From Pseudoscleropodium purum (taxonomy: Eukaryota > Streptophyta > Bryopsida > Hypnales > Brachytheciaceae), in assembly GCA_963969395.1 (NCBI GenBank), contig OZ017797.1, positions 22,258,001 through 22,322,000 of the forward strand: a DNA stretch of 64,000 nt, in the 5' to 3' direction. The notes under the pieces were generated by a model that ran no database searches, was not told the DNA's origin, and worked only from the letters and a program-made list of their open reading frames with translations. The position numbers were made by a program, and so were the translations under genes. Shown in pieces: positions 46,441 through 57,923 of the stretch (positions are counted from its first letter, which is position 1; each line of letters opens with the position of its first letter).

Positions 46441-47200
46441 TTTTTTGATAACTAGCGTAGGGGTCCATGCAATATAGAAGTGTAGATTTATAGTATTGTT
46501 ATTGCACGTTCAATTGCATGAAATCTATAAATACTTTTGGTTATCATAATGACAATTGCATGAGTGTAGGTTATTTATTGGTCATGCATGATTATATATG
46601 AAGTGCAATCACTACAAGAGAAAGATTTGTTTCAAATGAGTTTTTACGTCTACACCTAAATATTAGATTATAAGTAATGACCTTTAAAAAAACTTAGCAA
46701 AATTTTAGAAGAGATACTATTGAAAAACTACCTTTGAATACCCCTTTTTATGCAGTCAATGGTCAACTATAAAGAAATATTATATTCTTTATACTTTACA
46801 ATTTGTAACGGACAATGTTAGGAACTTGCAACCAACTTATTACAAAACTATCCATTTCTATTCAAAAAGCTTGAAGACCTCTTAAGCATTTAGAAAACAA
46901 GCGAGTACCTCCAACTACAACCTACAACATCCGCACCCTAGTCAACATAGGTCCTTGCTAGACAACATCCGCTCTAGACAAAAACTGTTCATGCCTGACT
47001 GGGTCCGCGCCTAGACTACTTCCATCCACACCCGCACCAAGACATCTGCATCCAAAACCTTAACGTTTGCACCTATCTGAGTTTGTGCCCATACAATAAC
47101 ATCCCCATTTTGTACCTTAAGTTCACGCCCTGGTCTTTTGGATTTTTTTTTGATTCCATCCATGCCTAGGCGTCCTCTTCTTCGCCTAAACCTCAACAAT
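46441..47200. other. No supported gene
   Basis: AT-rich, then C-rich from about 46,900. CACTACAAGAG at 46,612 looks like a CACTA end but no partner end is visible. Confidence 0.35.
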
Positions 47201-47204
47201 CACG

Positions 47205-47360
47205 CCCATGACTTCAAAATTCCCATTTGTGTGTGTCTCCACCCATACAACTACATCCACATCCAAACAATACATCCGTACCTATGACTTCAAAGTTCCC
47301 ACCCATATATGTCCATGCCCATACAATTGCATTTGCACTTGGACAATACGTCCATGCCCA
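47205..47360 (+). repeat. Tandem duplication, unit about 78 bp, two copies
   Basis: 47,205-47,282 and 47,283-47,360 share a TATGACTTCAAA.TTCCCA word, then CCCATACAA.T.CAT and GACAATACGTCC-type words. Looser related phrases (CCGCACC, CATCC) fill 46,930-47,200. Confidence 0.55.
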
Positions 47361-48430
47361 TAGTGTCCGCGTACGGACTCCAATGTGGATTGCCATGTCA
47401 CACAATAAATGTAACTCAAGATAACTTTTTTTTACTTGACAAAATTTGAAGCCCCAAATTCTAAAAGCCATCCAACCAACCGCCCGTCCGTCTGTCCGTC
47501 CCGTTCAATGACCCAAACTTGCTCAATGTGACAACCCTGCATGTGATAAGAATACACTACAAAACTAAGAATTTGATGAATATGAATTGAATAGAGCTAG
47601 AATTGACTTACTATTTTCAAAATCTTTTTAGAGGTAGAAGATTCAATATCAAACCTGCAAGAGTGATTGCACCATTGTGCATTGTACAACTTTGACATCT
47701 ATAAACAAAGAATTCATATTTGTGAGTTTTAACACCATAGGTTCTTTCTTCTTCACCTTAGCACTTGTAGGAAGTACAAGAGATTTGTTGATGTGGTAAA
47801 AGTCACCAATGAAGTCATTGAGCTTTGCATTCATATCTCTCCATAGGATAGATACCTACATTCTTAGCAACGAACTCCATTAGACTATGGTCCCAATTAC
47901 AAATAAAAGCTAAAGATAAAAAGTCTCACAAGTCTCCAAGATCTCATTAGCACCTACTTTCTCCCCAATTTTTTCTAATACATGATTTGCCATCTGTTCC
48001 CCAATAGATGCCTGTTCTTTTGAGCCTTACATCGATTTGACCTCATCTTTTGAGAGGATGGAGGCAGCCATAGTCCCTAAACCAACCTGTGAATCATAAT
48101 TTCCACATAATCTCTTTTTTCTTCCTGTTGCAGCATTCTCAGTTTGAATGTTGTGTATGGTTGGTGGAGCCAAAATATGTTTTCACAAAAGAAATGATCA
48201 TATAGATCAAGCTTGTACATCTTCTTACAATCACACTCTAAAACCGACGTAAATCTCTCCTTTGGAAGTCATGAATATTGCAGAATATCAGGGCAACTAA
48301 GTAAGCAGCTCAAAGGATAAGAATCCAACCAATTGGGAGGACAAGATCAGGGTCCAAACCAGCTTGTGGAAGAATCCACAATGTGATCACAAGAACAAGG
48401 TTATCAAAATGAAATCAAAACAAATAGGTT
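47361..48430. other. No supported gene
   Basis: Mixed sequence; a 61-codon minus-strand frame at 47,649-47,834 has no motif I recognise. Confidence 0.35.
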
Positions 48431-48433
48431 ATC

Positions 48434-48530
48434 GTTATTGATCAAGTTATTGTTATTGTTATTGATCAAGTTATTGTTATTGTTATTGATCAAGTTATTG
48501 TTATCATTATTGATCAAATTATCAAAATAA
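48434..48530 (+). repeat. 24-bp tandem repeat, about four units
   Basis: GATCAA words recur exactly every 24 bp at 48,440, 48,464, 48,488 and 48,512, separated by GTTATTGTTATTGTTATT-type sequence. On the minus strand it would read as Asn-rich eight-residue repeats, but the frame around it is not convincing. Confidence 0.85.
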
Positions 48531-48744
48531 TCAGCTAGATCTGAGAAGATTAGGACGACAGCATGAAAGTGTTCAATTCTCCTCAACATGACTGAGTGGA
48601 AGTGAAGATCTTGATAAATTGAATATTTGAAAACATCATTATCTGTAATAAATACAGAGAGCAAGGTATACTATAGTACTTAAGCAATCGTTTTTGAGAC
48701 TTAGCATGACCTCCTTTTGGACCTAATTGTGCAAGGTCCTTATG

Positions 48745-49170
48745 TTATCTAACTTGAGACCTATATCCAAACAAAGTCTGGACCAACCTATCCAATTTGT
48801 TTTGTAAATACTTTAATTTGCCCCTTATTTTGACCACATCAAGTTGTAATATGTTCATATCATCTTGATGATTTTGAATAGGTAGCTCTAGAAATTGTCC
48901 TTCACATTGATCATCTACTTGTGTTGTGTTCTCCTTCAAAGGACCAACTCTACTTGTAACAAAAGGTTTTCTTCACGGAGTCATTGTAATGATTCAATAT
49001 GATTATCTAGCTGACTAATTTCTTTAGTGCTTCGATGTTGTAAATTGACTAGCTACTCTCGAAGCTCAATGATAATTGCTTCACTCTGACTACTTGTAGA
49101 CATGATAGACTTAATGTAGCCTAACAATCCATTTTGTCCTTCAGCAACAAATTCTAATAAGGTGTTTAAG
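48745..49170 (-). pseudogene. Coiled-coil protein remnant
   Basis: Minus-strand reading in one frame from about 49,170: EFVAEGQNGLLGYIKSIMST, then SSQSEAIIIELRE, stop, LVNLQHRSTKEISQLDNHIE, SLQ, stop, LREENLLLQVELVL. A frameshift leads into QDDMNILQLDVVKIRGKLKY LQNKL (48,745-48,939). Heptad-like Leu/Ile spacing indicates a coiled coil. The internal stops show it is dead. Gag-like protein of a retroelement is a guess; no zinc knuckle is seen. Confidence 0.4.
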
Positions 49171-50775
49171 CATCAAAATAGACTTAATAGAGGGCATCTT
49201 CTTATTATAGGATTTATTGGATATTTAGTTCCATGGAGCCATAGGTAAATGTTGCTTTCTCCAGCTCACCTCCTATCCTCGAATGATGCCTTACTTGCTT
49301 GTTTATGGAGAGGCCGCCCTCATACAATGAGAGGTGCATATCACCTATGAATTGTGGCCTGGGCTTTGTAAGGTGGTAAGTTGGTTATTACATCAAGCAT
49401 TTTGCCCTTGTTGCTTACTTACAAGTGTTTTTCCCTTCTCTCATTAAGCCTCACTTATTTTTGAATTATTTACTTATATAGTATCGTCCCTAAATTCTTC
49501 ATAGGTGAGAGTACAAAATGTCATCAAGCAATAGGATCGTCAAATGATGAAGAACAAAGTACTTCAAATTTGTGAGAAAGTACATTGACACTACTAACGC
49601 CTTCAACTAAAGGTTAACTCTACAATATTAATTCCCTAACAAAACTGAGAGATTCCATGTCTGATTTTGTATTATTTGAGGTTGAAGCATATAAGGTCTC
49701 AAGTTATTGCAATCATGACTCATCAACTTCAATTGGAGAAAGCAAAAATGATATCCTTGCATGCTAGAAGGCTAGAAGCAATGGTGCGTAAAGGTGGGCA
49801 ACAAGTAAATAGTAACTTCGATTCAAATTTTTTTTAAATTATGGACTATAAGGTGGGTCCTCTAGATTGATGGAGATAGCCTCTTAATAGCCATGTTTTT
49901 TTTCTAATGTTATAGGATCTAATTACCATCAAGTTAGACATCTCCAATAAAAATTTCAAGTTCTTAGGACTTGGGATTCAAAATTATACTAGAAGACAAC
50001 AATGTAATTCCAATTGTGATGCAAAATAGGATTGGTGTTTCTTGCAATGACCGGGTAATATATCTTCACAATTTTTGAAAATTTGGACTACCTCCTAGTC
50101 ATTAAAGAATTAAATTCAAATTTTGAATTTTTTTTTGCAAATACATCCCAAGCACACAAAAATGCATTTTTTTATGAATCAAATTTTTTGAAGATTCTTG
50201 TGTTAGTTCTTTAGCATTTATATAGTACAATTCTTGAAGACTTTGCCTATTTGGCCTCAAAAAATAAAATTTTCAGTTTGAAAAATGGTCCCTTCAAAAA
50301 TCCCTTGAATAAAAGAAAGTAAAATAAAACTCCTCAAAAACCACCAATATATAATTTTGACCTAGAAGGAAAGAAATTCTCGAGAAAATCACAAATTTGC
50401 AATTGGTTTTAAAAGGAATTTTCAATTTTTGGCTCAAATTTAATTGAAATTTTTTGGTCACATGGAAATAAAATGGTATCACCCCACCCACCCAAAAAGT
50501 CTGTTTCAATGATTTTATGGGTTGCAATTGTGCATTCTCTCTGCAATAAGATGCATATCTTTAAATGTTGATTGATATTTGCTCTAATTCAAGGTTCGTG
50601 GTGACAAGAAGTGAATGAAAACAGAGTGTAACTTCCATTTTGCAAAGTATATCATCCCTTTTGCTTCAACCCCAACTGTCTATTGCTTTGATAGTTTTGG
50701 TCAAGTTGATTTTGTGGAAGCATAGTGGAATCTGGATAGTTGTCATACTACGTTTAGCTTACTCACGTACTGGAA
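49171..50775. other. AT-rich repeat-like stretch, no gene
   Basis: 49,930-50,530 resembles the general AT-rich repeat family of 1.8-3.6 kb in word use. No coding or RNA feature supported. Confidence 0.35.
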
Positions 50776-50779
50776 CTTA

Positions 50780-51530
50780 GAAACTGTTAAATGCAATGCC
50801 TCTAGTATTAGGGTTTCTCTTTTGCCACAGTCATCCTGCAAGTTCACGTGGTTAATTGTAAGGACTGGTGTCAACTATTGCGTGCTAAGGTTTTGGATTC
50901 TTGGGTACTACATTGAGAGAAGCTGGACATTTGTGATGCTCTGCTCTCTCCATTGCGGAACCAACAAGGTTTCCCCTTGTACGTAGAGGTTCAACTGCGT
51001 TGATGAAAATCATGTCTTCTTTGGAGTGTCGTCTGTTTAGAAGCTCATCTTTGTTGAAGTCATATTGGTGTTGTTACTGTTTGCAAGATTGGTTCTGCAG
51101 GGATTGATGCCTGTGATGACTCCTGGCCTTGTATCTCTTTTAGTTGTGGAGCAAGGCGCTGTCAAACATTAATCTTCTGATAAGATTAGCAACACATTCC
51201 ATGTCTCAAATGGAGGTTGTCTGTTCAAACTAAGTTATAACTTGAATCCGTTCAAATGAGTGAGTGATTTGTTCTCCATTCCTTAGCCCATGATTCCTTC
51301 TTGTGATCCTTTCATTAGTGAAACAAACTACCCAAGTGAGGAGTCAGATGATTTTTGGTAATGTAGCAAGGAATACAGTGAAGTGTCTGGTATGAAGTTC
51401 AGCCACAGTACCAAATGGCAGACCTTCTGCCCATTGAGCAGTTTCATGAACAATGTGGATGCCTGCAATCACTAACTTACACTAGGTGGACGGTATGCAA
51501 TCTGACCTCAATGGATGTAGCTAAGTGAAT
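50780..51530 (+). repeat. Duplicated block 2, distal unique-like part
   Basis: Counterpart of 20,350-21,200, same orientation, with long shared words (TTGGTTCTGCAGGGATTG, CATGTCTTCTTTGGAGTGTC). The similarity stops near 51,530, where block 1 carries local repeats and the inverted-end element. Confidence 0.7.
51101..51172 (+). pseudogene. Possible terminal exon, 24 codons, copy 2
   Basis: After GGTTCTGCAG (AG at 51,099-51,100) the frame reads GLMPVMTPGLVSLLVVEQ, GAVKH, TAA at 51,170-51,172, in register with the copy at 20,662-20,733. Confidence 0.3.
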
Positions 51531-51539
51531 TGGTGTATT

Positions 51540-54500
51540 TATATCATGTTTTCCTGATTGGTGTTGTCTCTTAAACTTGGAAGTAATGTGTTTTTTTGGT
51601 TTTTAATAAATGGTTACGTGGCCTTTCTTTCGAGAAGGTTTTAGGTTTCGTGGCTCCTTCATTCTTTGAGGGTCTATTGAAGGAGGTCAATTTTGAGTAT
51701 ACAATTTTGAGTATGTAATTTTGTATGCAATTTTTGCATGTATTGGCTCTACACAATGAATTAAATGAGGTTTTGGAAACATTGTGGCAATAGTGTGTAG
51801 GGCCATCATTATAGTCTAGCATTTTTTAATACATATACTCCCTTTTTTCTATAGGCTTGAAGTTGCCCATTTTTTTTTGAGGAAATTGGATATTTAATTG
51901 CCTAAAAAAAACCCTACCTAGAAGTGCTTATGTAGAGAAAATGGCCAAAAGTGACCTCTTTCATAGCTTTAAAGCTTGACATAAATCATGTAGTCAGAAA
52001 TTTCAAAGAAGGTACAAAATATACCAATAGAAGGATGAAATCCATTAGGAAAATTCTGAGGCTTGCAGAAGGCTACCAGTTTTTAATTTTCAGCACCCCT
52101 GTGCTACAAACTTTTTTTTTTAATATTTTTTTTTGGAAAAAGAATATTAAAAAGAATATTAAAAAAATTCAATCTGACGAGGCACTAGTAGTACAACATC
52201 AGATTTCAAATATATATTATTTATTTATTTATTTTCCCCCTAATTGTACCACAATAGTGCAAAATTGGCAACCTTTTGCAAGCTTTAGAATTTTTATATT
52301 GATAATTTGTATGTCTGAAAATCAAAATTATTTTTTGAAATTTACTATAATCAACTAGAAATTTTTGAAGTTGTTTTTTACCTCGATGAAAAATTTTAAA
52401 TTGATCTTTCTAATAGTAATATCACCATTACCTTGTTCAAAATATTGAACATTTTCAATACAAACCATGATATTGAATATTTAAAGTCTCTTAAATTTTC
52501 TCTTTGTTTTACTCCCATTATAACCTTTTCAAACTCAATATTGTCTCCCTTACCACCCTTATTTTAAGATACACCCAAACATTGTTGGCACCTCTTTTAA
52601 GTCTTTTTCAAAGGAAGGTAATCTTGTTATCAAAGTCATCTTGAAGAGTATTCTTAGCTCAGGAACACTTGGATGGATTGAGGCACTAATGTATATTATA
52701 GGAAGACTAAACTAAAAGCAAGTGCTAGAACCAACGTTGTATATATTTATTAAACTTGTTTCACATAGAAAGCCTATTTTATCAAGCCAATGCTATCATC
52801 ACAAGATTAAGTTTTTTTTTAAATCTTTAGAAAATCAAGAGCCAGTTTTCCATCACTTTTGTAGTTAAAGGTATTGGCAAAGACATTAAGGAACTTCATG
52901 AAATGGCAAAAACATATCCTCAAGAGTTTATACCACTTAGGAAATAAGGGATGCCCCTATTCATTGAATTTTTGAATCAAGGCTTATTCAAACTTCTTCA
53001 CGTTTTCTAAAAAAACTTAATTAGAGCTTCAAACACTAGAAGAGTCCGTAATTGTAGTGGACAAATTGTATTAGTTGCAGTTTAGTTTTAGTATTTTTTT
53101 GTCAATTCACAAAATGCAAAGAACTTCATCCTCAAGTGCAACTTGTAGTTTTTAAAATATTAATCTCAATGATTTGTAGATTTCAAAATTTCATATCTAC
53201 CTTCTTTCTAGATTTCAAAAATCCTATTTCATGGATTTTAAAATTTCTTGAATTTTAATTATTTTTTCATTTCTATATATTGTAGATATCTTAGAATTCT
53301 ATCAAGAAAATTCATTGTATAGGACTACAACAACTTACAAGTCTTATATGTACAATTTAATGGTACTCTTTACAATTGATATGGGAGAATTAATATAAGA
53401 CAAATGAGAATGAACTTTGAAAGCAACTAAGAAACAACTATTGTCATTTTATAGTTGCATGATAGTTGTATAAGACACTAGTTACATAGTAGTTGGTTGT
53501 GCGAGACATGTTTTTCTTCTAGTAAAGACACAATATCCTCAGATTTAGTATAGATGTCCACACATTGGAAGCAAATGTGTTGCTTCTCACCAACAACAAG
53601 CTTGAATTTTTGGATCATTAGAAGATTTGGGGGGGTCTAAGAGGGCTATGAGTTCTCTGTCATTTTCTAACTTTGCAAACTCGTTGAACTTGTTGCCTAA
53701 CGTGGTAGAACAACTACCACATCATTTACCCCCAAAAAAATTAAAATTATTATTTTTCAACTTTGTTTTTTATTTTAAGAATTTCAAAAAAAAATTTCCA
53801 ATTTTTTTTCCTGATAGTGTGGCATTTTTTTTATTGTGGGGGGAACTATGGGGAACAGAGGCCTAAAATGGACTTCCCCCCCCCCCTCCAATTCTTCTAT
53901 TGTATATTTCTTCAGCAACAAAAAGTGTAGGAAATTTTGAATTTTGTAACCAAGATTACTCATTTAGATAACCCCACTACTTTTGGTCCTACTATTACTA
54001 TTGTGTATATAGTACAAAGTGAAAAGTATTACTATGTTTCTAGAGACAACTTTTGTTGTTAGACAACCTCCTCTAGTTTGAAGCTAATTAATTGTGGAGG
54101 ATAAGGTAGGAAGTTCATAAAGTGCTTGAGCTCTAAGAGCATTTTGTAATGTAAAAGTACATATAATTTGCTTTCTCACTATACTAACAATATATGTACA
54201 AATAGTGTGCAATTTAGGAAGTGGACACTTTTAGTGACCTCAATTTCAAAAATTCATAACTAACTCTACAAAGTTGCAAAAAATAGGAAACGACTTAAGT
54301 TTGATGCCAATTCCATTTGTCTCTTAAGGAAAATTTACTAAAAAACATTTAATGAAGTCTAACCACTCCATTAGTTTCCAACTCTTAAATGGGCATTTAA
54401 TAGACCTCCTACCTTAGTTACTAGGAGGGTGTCTCCCAACACAAATATCAAATAGCATGTTCCACACATCAAAACCCTAAAAGCTAAAGCACAAGAGTTT

Positions 54501-54950
54501 TGAATCCCACTACTAAATCACTAAGATAGACAAATCCAAAACTAATATAATACATTTAGTGACATTTAAAAAACAACCTAAATCCAAGCACAATTGGACA
54601 CAAGCAACACACGTGGGGTTATAGGAGGTTGTCATGGTCATGAAGGTGAACTTTGTGTTGGCCAATCTCTGACGTTTCCTTCAAGCTTATGACCTATTGT
54701 TTTTGGATGCTTTTGTGACAACGTGTGTGTTAGCATATGGTTTATAATAGATGCATCTACATAGTTGTTTCCACAAATTTATATTATATTCATACAAAGC
54801 TCTAAAAAATACAAAACCAAATTGACGGTTTCCTAAAACCATTTCCTAACAAGTGGACACCATTTTATTCTATAGCTACCCTCAAGATCTCAAGACCTTG
54901 AACAAGTATTACTTTAAAAGTACGTCTACCTTAATCCAAAACTAGTTGAT
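51540..54950. repeat. Duplicated block 2, intergenic part
   Basis: Non-coding. Collinear segments with block 1 are at 51,950-52,400, 52,420-52,820, 53,515-53,640 and 54,190-54,520; the parts between differ through insertions and deletions. A run of C (about 11 nt) lies at 53,876-53,886. A 135-codon frame at 51,951-52,358 has no homologous frame in block 1 and is probably incidental. Confidence 0.6.
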
Positions 54951-55121
54951 TTGAAATGAACTTCACCCGGAAACAATCCCGAGAAATTCCAGAACAACCG
55001 AAACAAACGAAACAAACAAGTGCCCTACTGGAGATTGGCAATTACTACGTACTCCATATATTTTAAAGCCTCTCCCAAGCTAGTCCCATCTCCCTTCAAA
55101 TCAGAACCCCAACCAGCTCCA

Positions 55122-56645
55122 CTACTCCGTCTGCCTCCCGGGCGCCGCCACGTCATTTCCGCACCCACACTCAGTTACCCGCAGCCGATGCAGCGGTTCA
55201 CTCGTCTCCATGGCGTCGTCAGTTTCGATCTGCCACAGCGTCTTCACGAGATCAGAGGTCTTGGAATCCTGCTTCTGAATCTCCACTGTGTCGGGCGAAA
55301 CTTTCGTGTACTGATTCCCGTGTTTTCCAAACAGGGTCTTGGGACAGTAGGCTCGGCTTCTGCCGTCTTGCTTGACGGACAGCGCAATGCGATCCGTCAC
55401 GGACCAGTGCAGCTTGGCACCGTTCGTTTGGATGGCTTCCCGGTCGAACCGACTGCAAAACCATTTGTAGTATCCGCTGAGGAAAAGAGCGTACGAATCT
55501 TCGGGTGTGCGCAGGGAGGCGCGGCGGGTGGGAAGGGGAGTGCCTTCGGAGCTTCTGTTTTGAGTGGGAGGCGAGTCGTAGGTCCAGTAGAAGCGGAGGC
55601 CATGCTTCATGGCGTGTTTCTGCATCCACACGTAGGAGTATTGCCAGAGATCGTCCGGGTCGTTGAAGTCGTCTAGGTCTGCACCGCCACCGACGTTGCA
55701 GTGACTACCCACGAACCAGACTTGCTTGACCTCTTGATTTTGTGGGGTGACTTTGTCCCAGAGAGTGGGGGCGAAGTGGCTGCGGTGTTCGTCGATGGCG
55801 AGAGCGTGGTAGGCGTTTTCCACGATGCACGAGAGGCCTTGGCCGTGGAACTGGTACTGCTTGCTGCTGTATCGAGAGAACGGGTAAACGTTGTCGTCGA
55901 GGACTTTGAAACCCGTTTCGGGGATGCCGACGGCCCCGACGGTATCCCACACGCCGAGCATCTTGACTGTCACGCGGTGAATGCGGAAGCTGGCTTTCGT
56001 GGTGGTGGTTGTGAAGTCTTGCCAAGCGTTGTAGAAGGCTTTCTGCAGAGCGGGGTCTTTCTTCTCTATCCCATCGGCAGTGGTGGTTTGGACGTACGCC
56101 TGATACATGTCGTACGCTTTCACCACGACTGGGCTGTTTTCCTTCAACTCCGGCTCATTCTTGGCGGATATAGATCCATTCTTCAGGACCCCGCCACACC
56201 GGTGCACGAGCGAGACGAGAGAGCGTGCGGAAAATGCCCCGCGACTGAAGCCGAATACGAAAATCTCGTCTCCTTCGCGGTAGTTGTTGGACAACCAGAC
56301 GTAGCCCGCGATGACGTTTGCTGAAAGGCCGTAACCAAACCCTAAACCTGATAAATGGCCGAGGACGTCGGTGCCCACCCCTTTGATGTACTTCAGCAGC
56401 TGCAAGGGCTGACGCTCGGGCTCCAGCACGGGCTCCTCGCTTGCAACGTCGGGACCGACCTTAGTGTATGGCACGTAATCGTCCGGTATCGAATCGTCAA
56501 TAGCCTCGAACATGCGGGCAACATTCGACAAGTTGAGCCTCTTGTTCCCCGTGCCATCAAACATCAGCACCAGGCGACGATGGGGTGGTTTCAACGGGTC
56601 CTGCTTGGGGTCTTTCGAATCGTAGTGTCCATTTGAGGTGCTCAT
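55122..56645 (-). CDS. DUF2235 / Tle1-like alpha/beta-hydrolase, copy 2
   Basis: Encodes about 507 residues from the ATG at 56,645 (MSTSNGHYDSK..). By eye it differs from copy 1 at roughly 50 positions (about 90% identity). The first 310 or so residues are very similar and free of gaps, and all landmarks are kept: MFDGTGN at 28-34, GFSRG with Ser134, GVWDTVGAVG with Asp234, GSHCNVGGG with His315. Differences cluster in the first 25 residues, at 155-170, near 405-415 and especially in the last 60 residues, where copy 2 also lacks one Lys and ends four residues earlier. An in-frame ATG at 56,669 lies in the proposed leader intron and is not shared. The intact frame and conserved catalytic set suggest a working enzyme; its substrate is unknown. 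Confidence 0.9.
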   Translation of the reverse strand: MSTSNGHYDSKDPKQDPLKPPHRRLVLMFDGTGNKRLNLSNVARMFEAIDDSIPDDYVPYTKVGPDVASEEPVLEPERQPLQLLKYIKGVGTDVLGHLSGLGFGYGLSANVIAGYVWLSNNYREGDEIFVFGFSRGAFSARSLVSLVHRCGGVLKNGSISAKNEPELKENSPVVVKAYDMYQAYVQTTTADGIEKKDPALQKAFYNAWQDFTTTTTKASFRIHRVTVKMLGVWDTVGAVGIPETGFKVLDDNVYPFSRYSSKQYQFHGQGLSCIVENAYHALAIDEHRSHFAPTLWDKVTPQNQEVKQVWFVGSHCNVGGGADLDDFNDPDDLWQYSYVWMQKHAMKHGLRFYWTYDSPPTQNRSSEGTPLPTRRASLRTPEDSYALFLSGYYKWFCSRFDREAIQTNGAKLHWSVTDRIALSVKQDGRSRAYCPKTLFGKHGNQYTKVSPDTVEIQKQDSKTSDLVKTLWQIETDDAMETSEPLHRLRVTECGCGNDVAAPGRQTE

Positions 56646-56646
56646 T

Positions 56647-57065
56647 CTGTCATCAAATTTGAAATTCATGTCACAAACATAGTCAGTCTCAAAATAATAT
56701 TCCCGTATATATTGGATTCAACTCATCGAAAGCAAGCCAGAAGTACAGAGATGTTCATGCCACTCGTGATGTGCAATCGATTTGGAATACATGCTCTTAG
56801 AAATTTCCAAGCCCGATTTCTAGCAAGCCCACATTACGAAGAGCACCATAACGTCTACCTTCATATATCATTCCTTCCTAGCCCATGGTTCATCGTAATT
56901 TACCGGCAGACGAGGTTGTCGAAGGGAAAACAAAATCAGCACAGGGGACCCAACTTGGCACGCAAGTTTTGTAGAATTTAGTCATTTCAGGCAATTGCAA
57001 CCAGCTTGATTGCAAGCATTGATCTTGTATATACAGACTCCATAAAAGTAAATGAGACCACGCAC
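56647..57065 (-). other. Proposed 5'-leader intron of hydrolase copy 2
   Basis: Minus-strand donor GCGAAATAG/GTGCGT and acceptor TTTGATGACAG/AATGAGC, matching copy 1 in position. The donor changed from CAG/GTGAAC to TAG/GTGCGT, but GT is retained. Confidence 0.6.
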
Positions 57066-57265
57066 CTATTTCGCAGACAGCGCAGCTGTGAGACTCAAGC
57101 GCTTACTCTGAGTCGAGATCCGCTTCGAATGGAAGGATGTTCAAAAACTACACGCACTCGTCTCGCTCGAAATCCTCGTATCTTAATGCAGCAAGCTTCT
57201 CAAGCTACGATGCACCTGCATTTACTATTCACGACCACAAGCTTCCAAGCACGTGTACACAGATT
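57066..57265 (-). promoter_or_regulatory. Proposed non-coding leader exon of hydrolase copy 2
   Basis: Conserved with 28,626-28,815, including the GAAGCTTGCTGCATTA-type stretch and a shared upstream ATG (MQVHRSLRSLLH, stop). Copy 2 carries small insertions relative to copy 1. Confidence 0.45.
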
Positions 57266-57290
57266 TAGAGCCTCAAGGATAACTCCCAAC

Positions 57291-57300
57291 TTTATATGTA
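57291..57300 (-). promoter_or_regulatory. TATA-like box of hydrolase copy 2
   Basis: Minus strand TACATATAAA, the counterpart of TATATATAAA in copy 1; one base weaker. Confidence 0.45.
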
Positions 57301-57367
57301 CCACCAGTGAGGAGATCCACCAACCCCGACAGCGTCGCAACATGCCCAGCCAGAGCACTCCTCGTCA

Positions 57368-57506
57368 CGCTTAGCTTATAGCCGAATCCGGGGAGCCGAA
57401 TTTTATCATGTGGTAAATATAATGTTTATGTCTTTTCCCCCAGGGTAAAATGCGGGGGCAAAACGGTCGCCACATTCGGCTCGTTGCACAACTATAAGCT
57501 AAGCGC
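57368..57506. repeat. Inverted repeat, 139 bp
   Basis: CGCTTAGCTTATAG at 57,368-57,381 is matched by its reverse complement CTATAAGCTAAGCG at the right end. Inside, CCGAAT and ATTCGG words form a second, shorter pairing. The right half resembles 58,140-58,205. It may be a small foldback element or arose in the local duplication; no clear target duplication. Confidence 0.55.
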
Positions 57507-57677
57507 GACCCTACCAGTTGGTCCAAGAAATTAATAGACTCTGCCCTTTCCAAGTCGATCACCGATGACGGATTTGCCACTCTCCAACGCTGCGGGTAAA
57601 TTTACTATATTATCATTGACGATGGCGGACGCTAGGTGGCATTCGGTCAGTCGGAGATTGAATGGTTTAGGCAAGTG

Positions 57678-57686
57678 CGTGTGGGC
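57678..57686 (+). repeat. Left target-site duplication of the Mutator-type MITE
   Basis: CGTGTGGGC, repeated as CGTGTGAGC at 57,924-57,932. The undisturbed site in block 1 reads GCGTGTGGGCAGGCTGG. Confidence 0.7.
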
Positions 57687-57923
57687 GGTCGGGGTGAACT
57701 GACCCCCTCGCTCGTCCCCGAAGGAAAACCTTGAAATTTTTTATTTGCCACGTATGATAAAATTTTCAAATTCTGAATTCATATTTGCAATCAGAGGCCC
57801 CAAATTAGCGAGGAGAGGAGTGGTAGGTAATTTAATCAAGCACAATATAGGGGGCTTTGTTTTTTACTTGCACGCCCTGGACTGACTCAGGGGGGACGAG
57901 CGAGGGGGTCAGTTCACCCCGAT
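57687..57923. mobile_element. Mutator-type MITE, 237 bp
   Basis: The inverted ends are perfect over 29 bp: GGGGTGAACTGACCCCCTCG then CTCGTCCCC at 57,691-57,719, and its reverse complement at 57,892-57,920. The 9-bp target duplication and GC-rich ends around an AT-rich non-coding core fit the MULE group, which makes 9-11 bp duplications. Block 1 has the same place empty, which fixes the ends by comparison. The perfect ends suggest it is younger than most repeats in the window. Confidence 0.85.

Noticed and set aside
46612..46625. CACTACAAGAGAAAG as a second CACTA end near the hAT remains
   Set aside because: No inverted partner within several kb.
48404..48664. Asn-rich 86-residue minus-strand protein
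   Set aside because: It is produced by the 24-bp repeat; the flanking frame shows no coding signs.
53627..53866. Phe/Leu-rich 79-residue frame as a small membrane protein
   Set aside because: The composition comes from T-rich low-complexity DNA, and the matching place in block 1 has no such frame.
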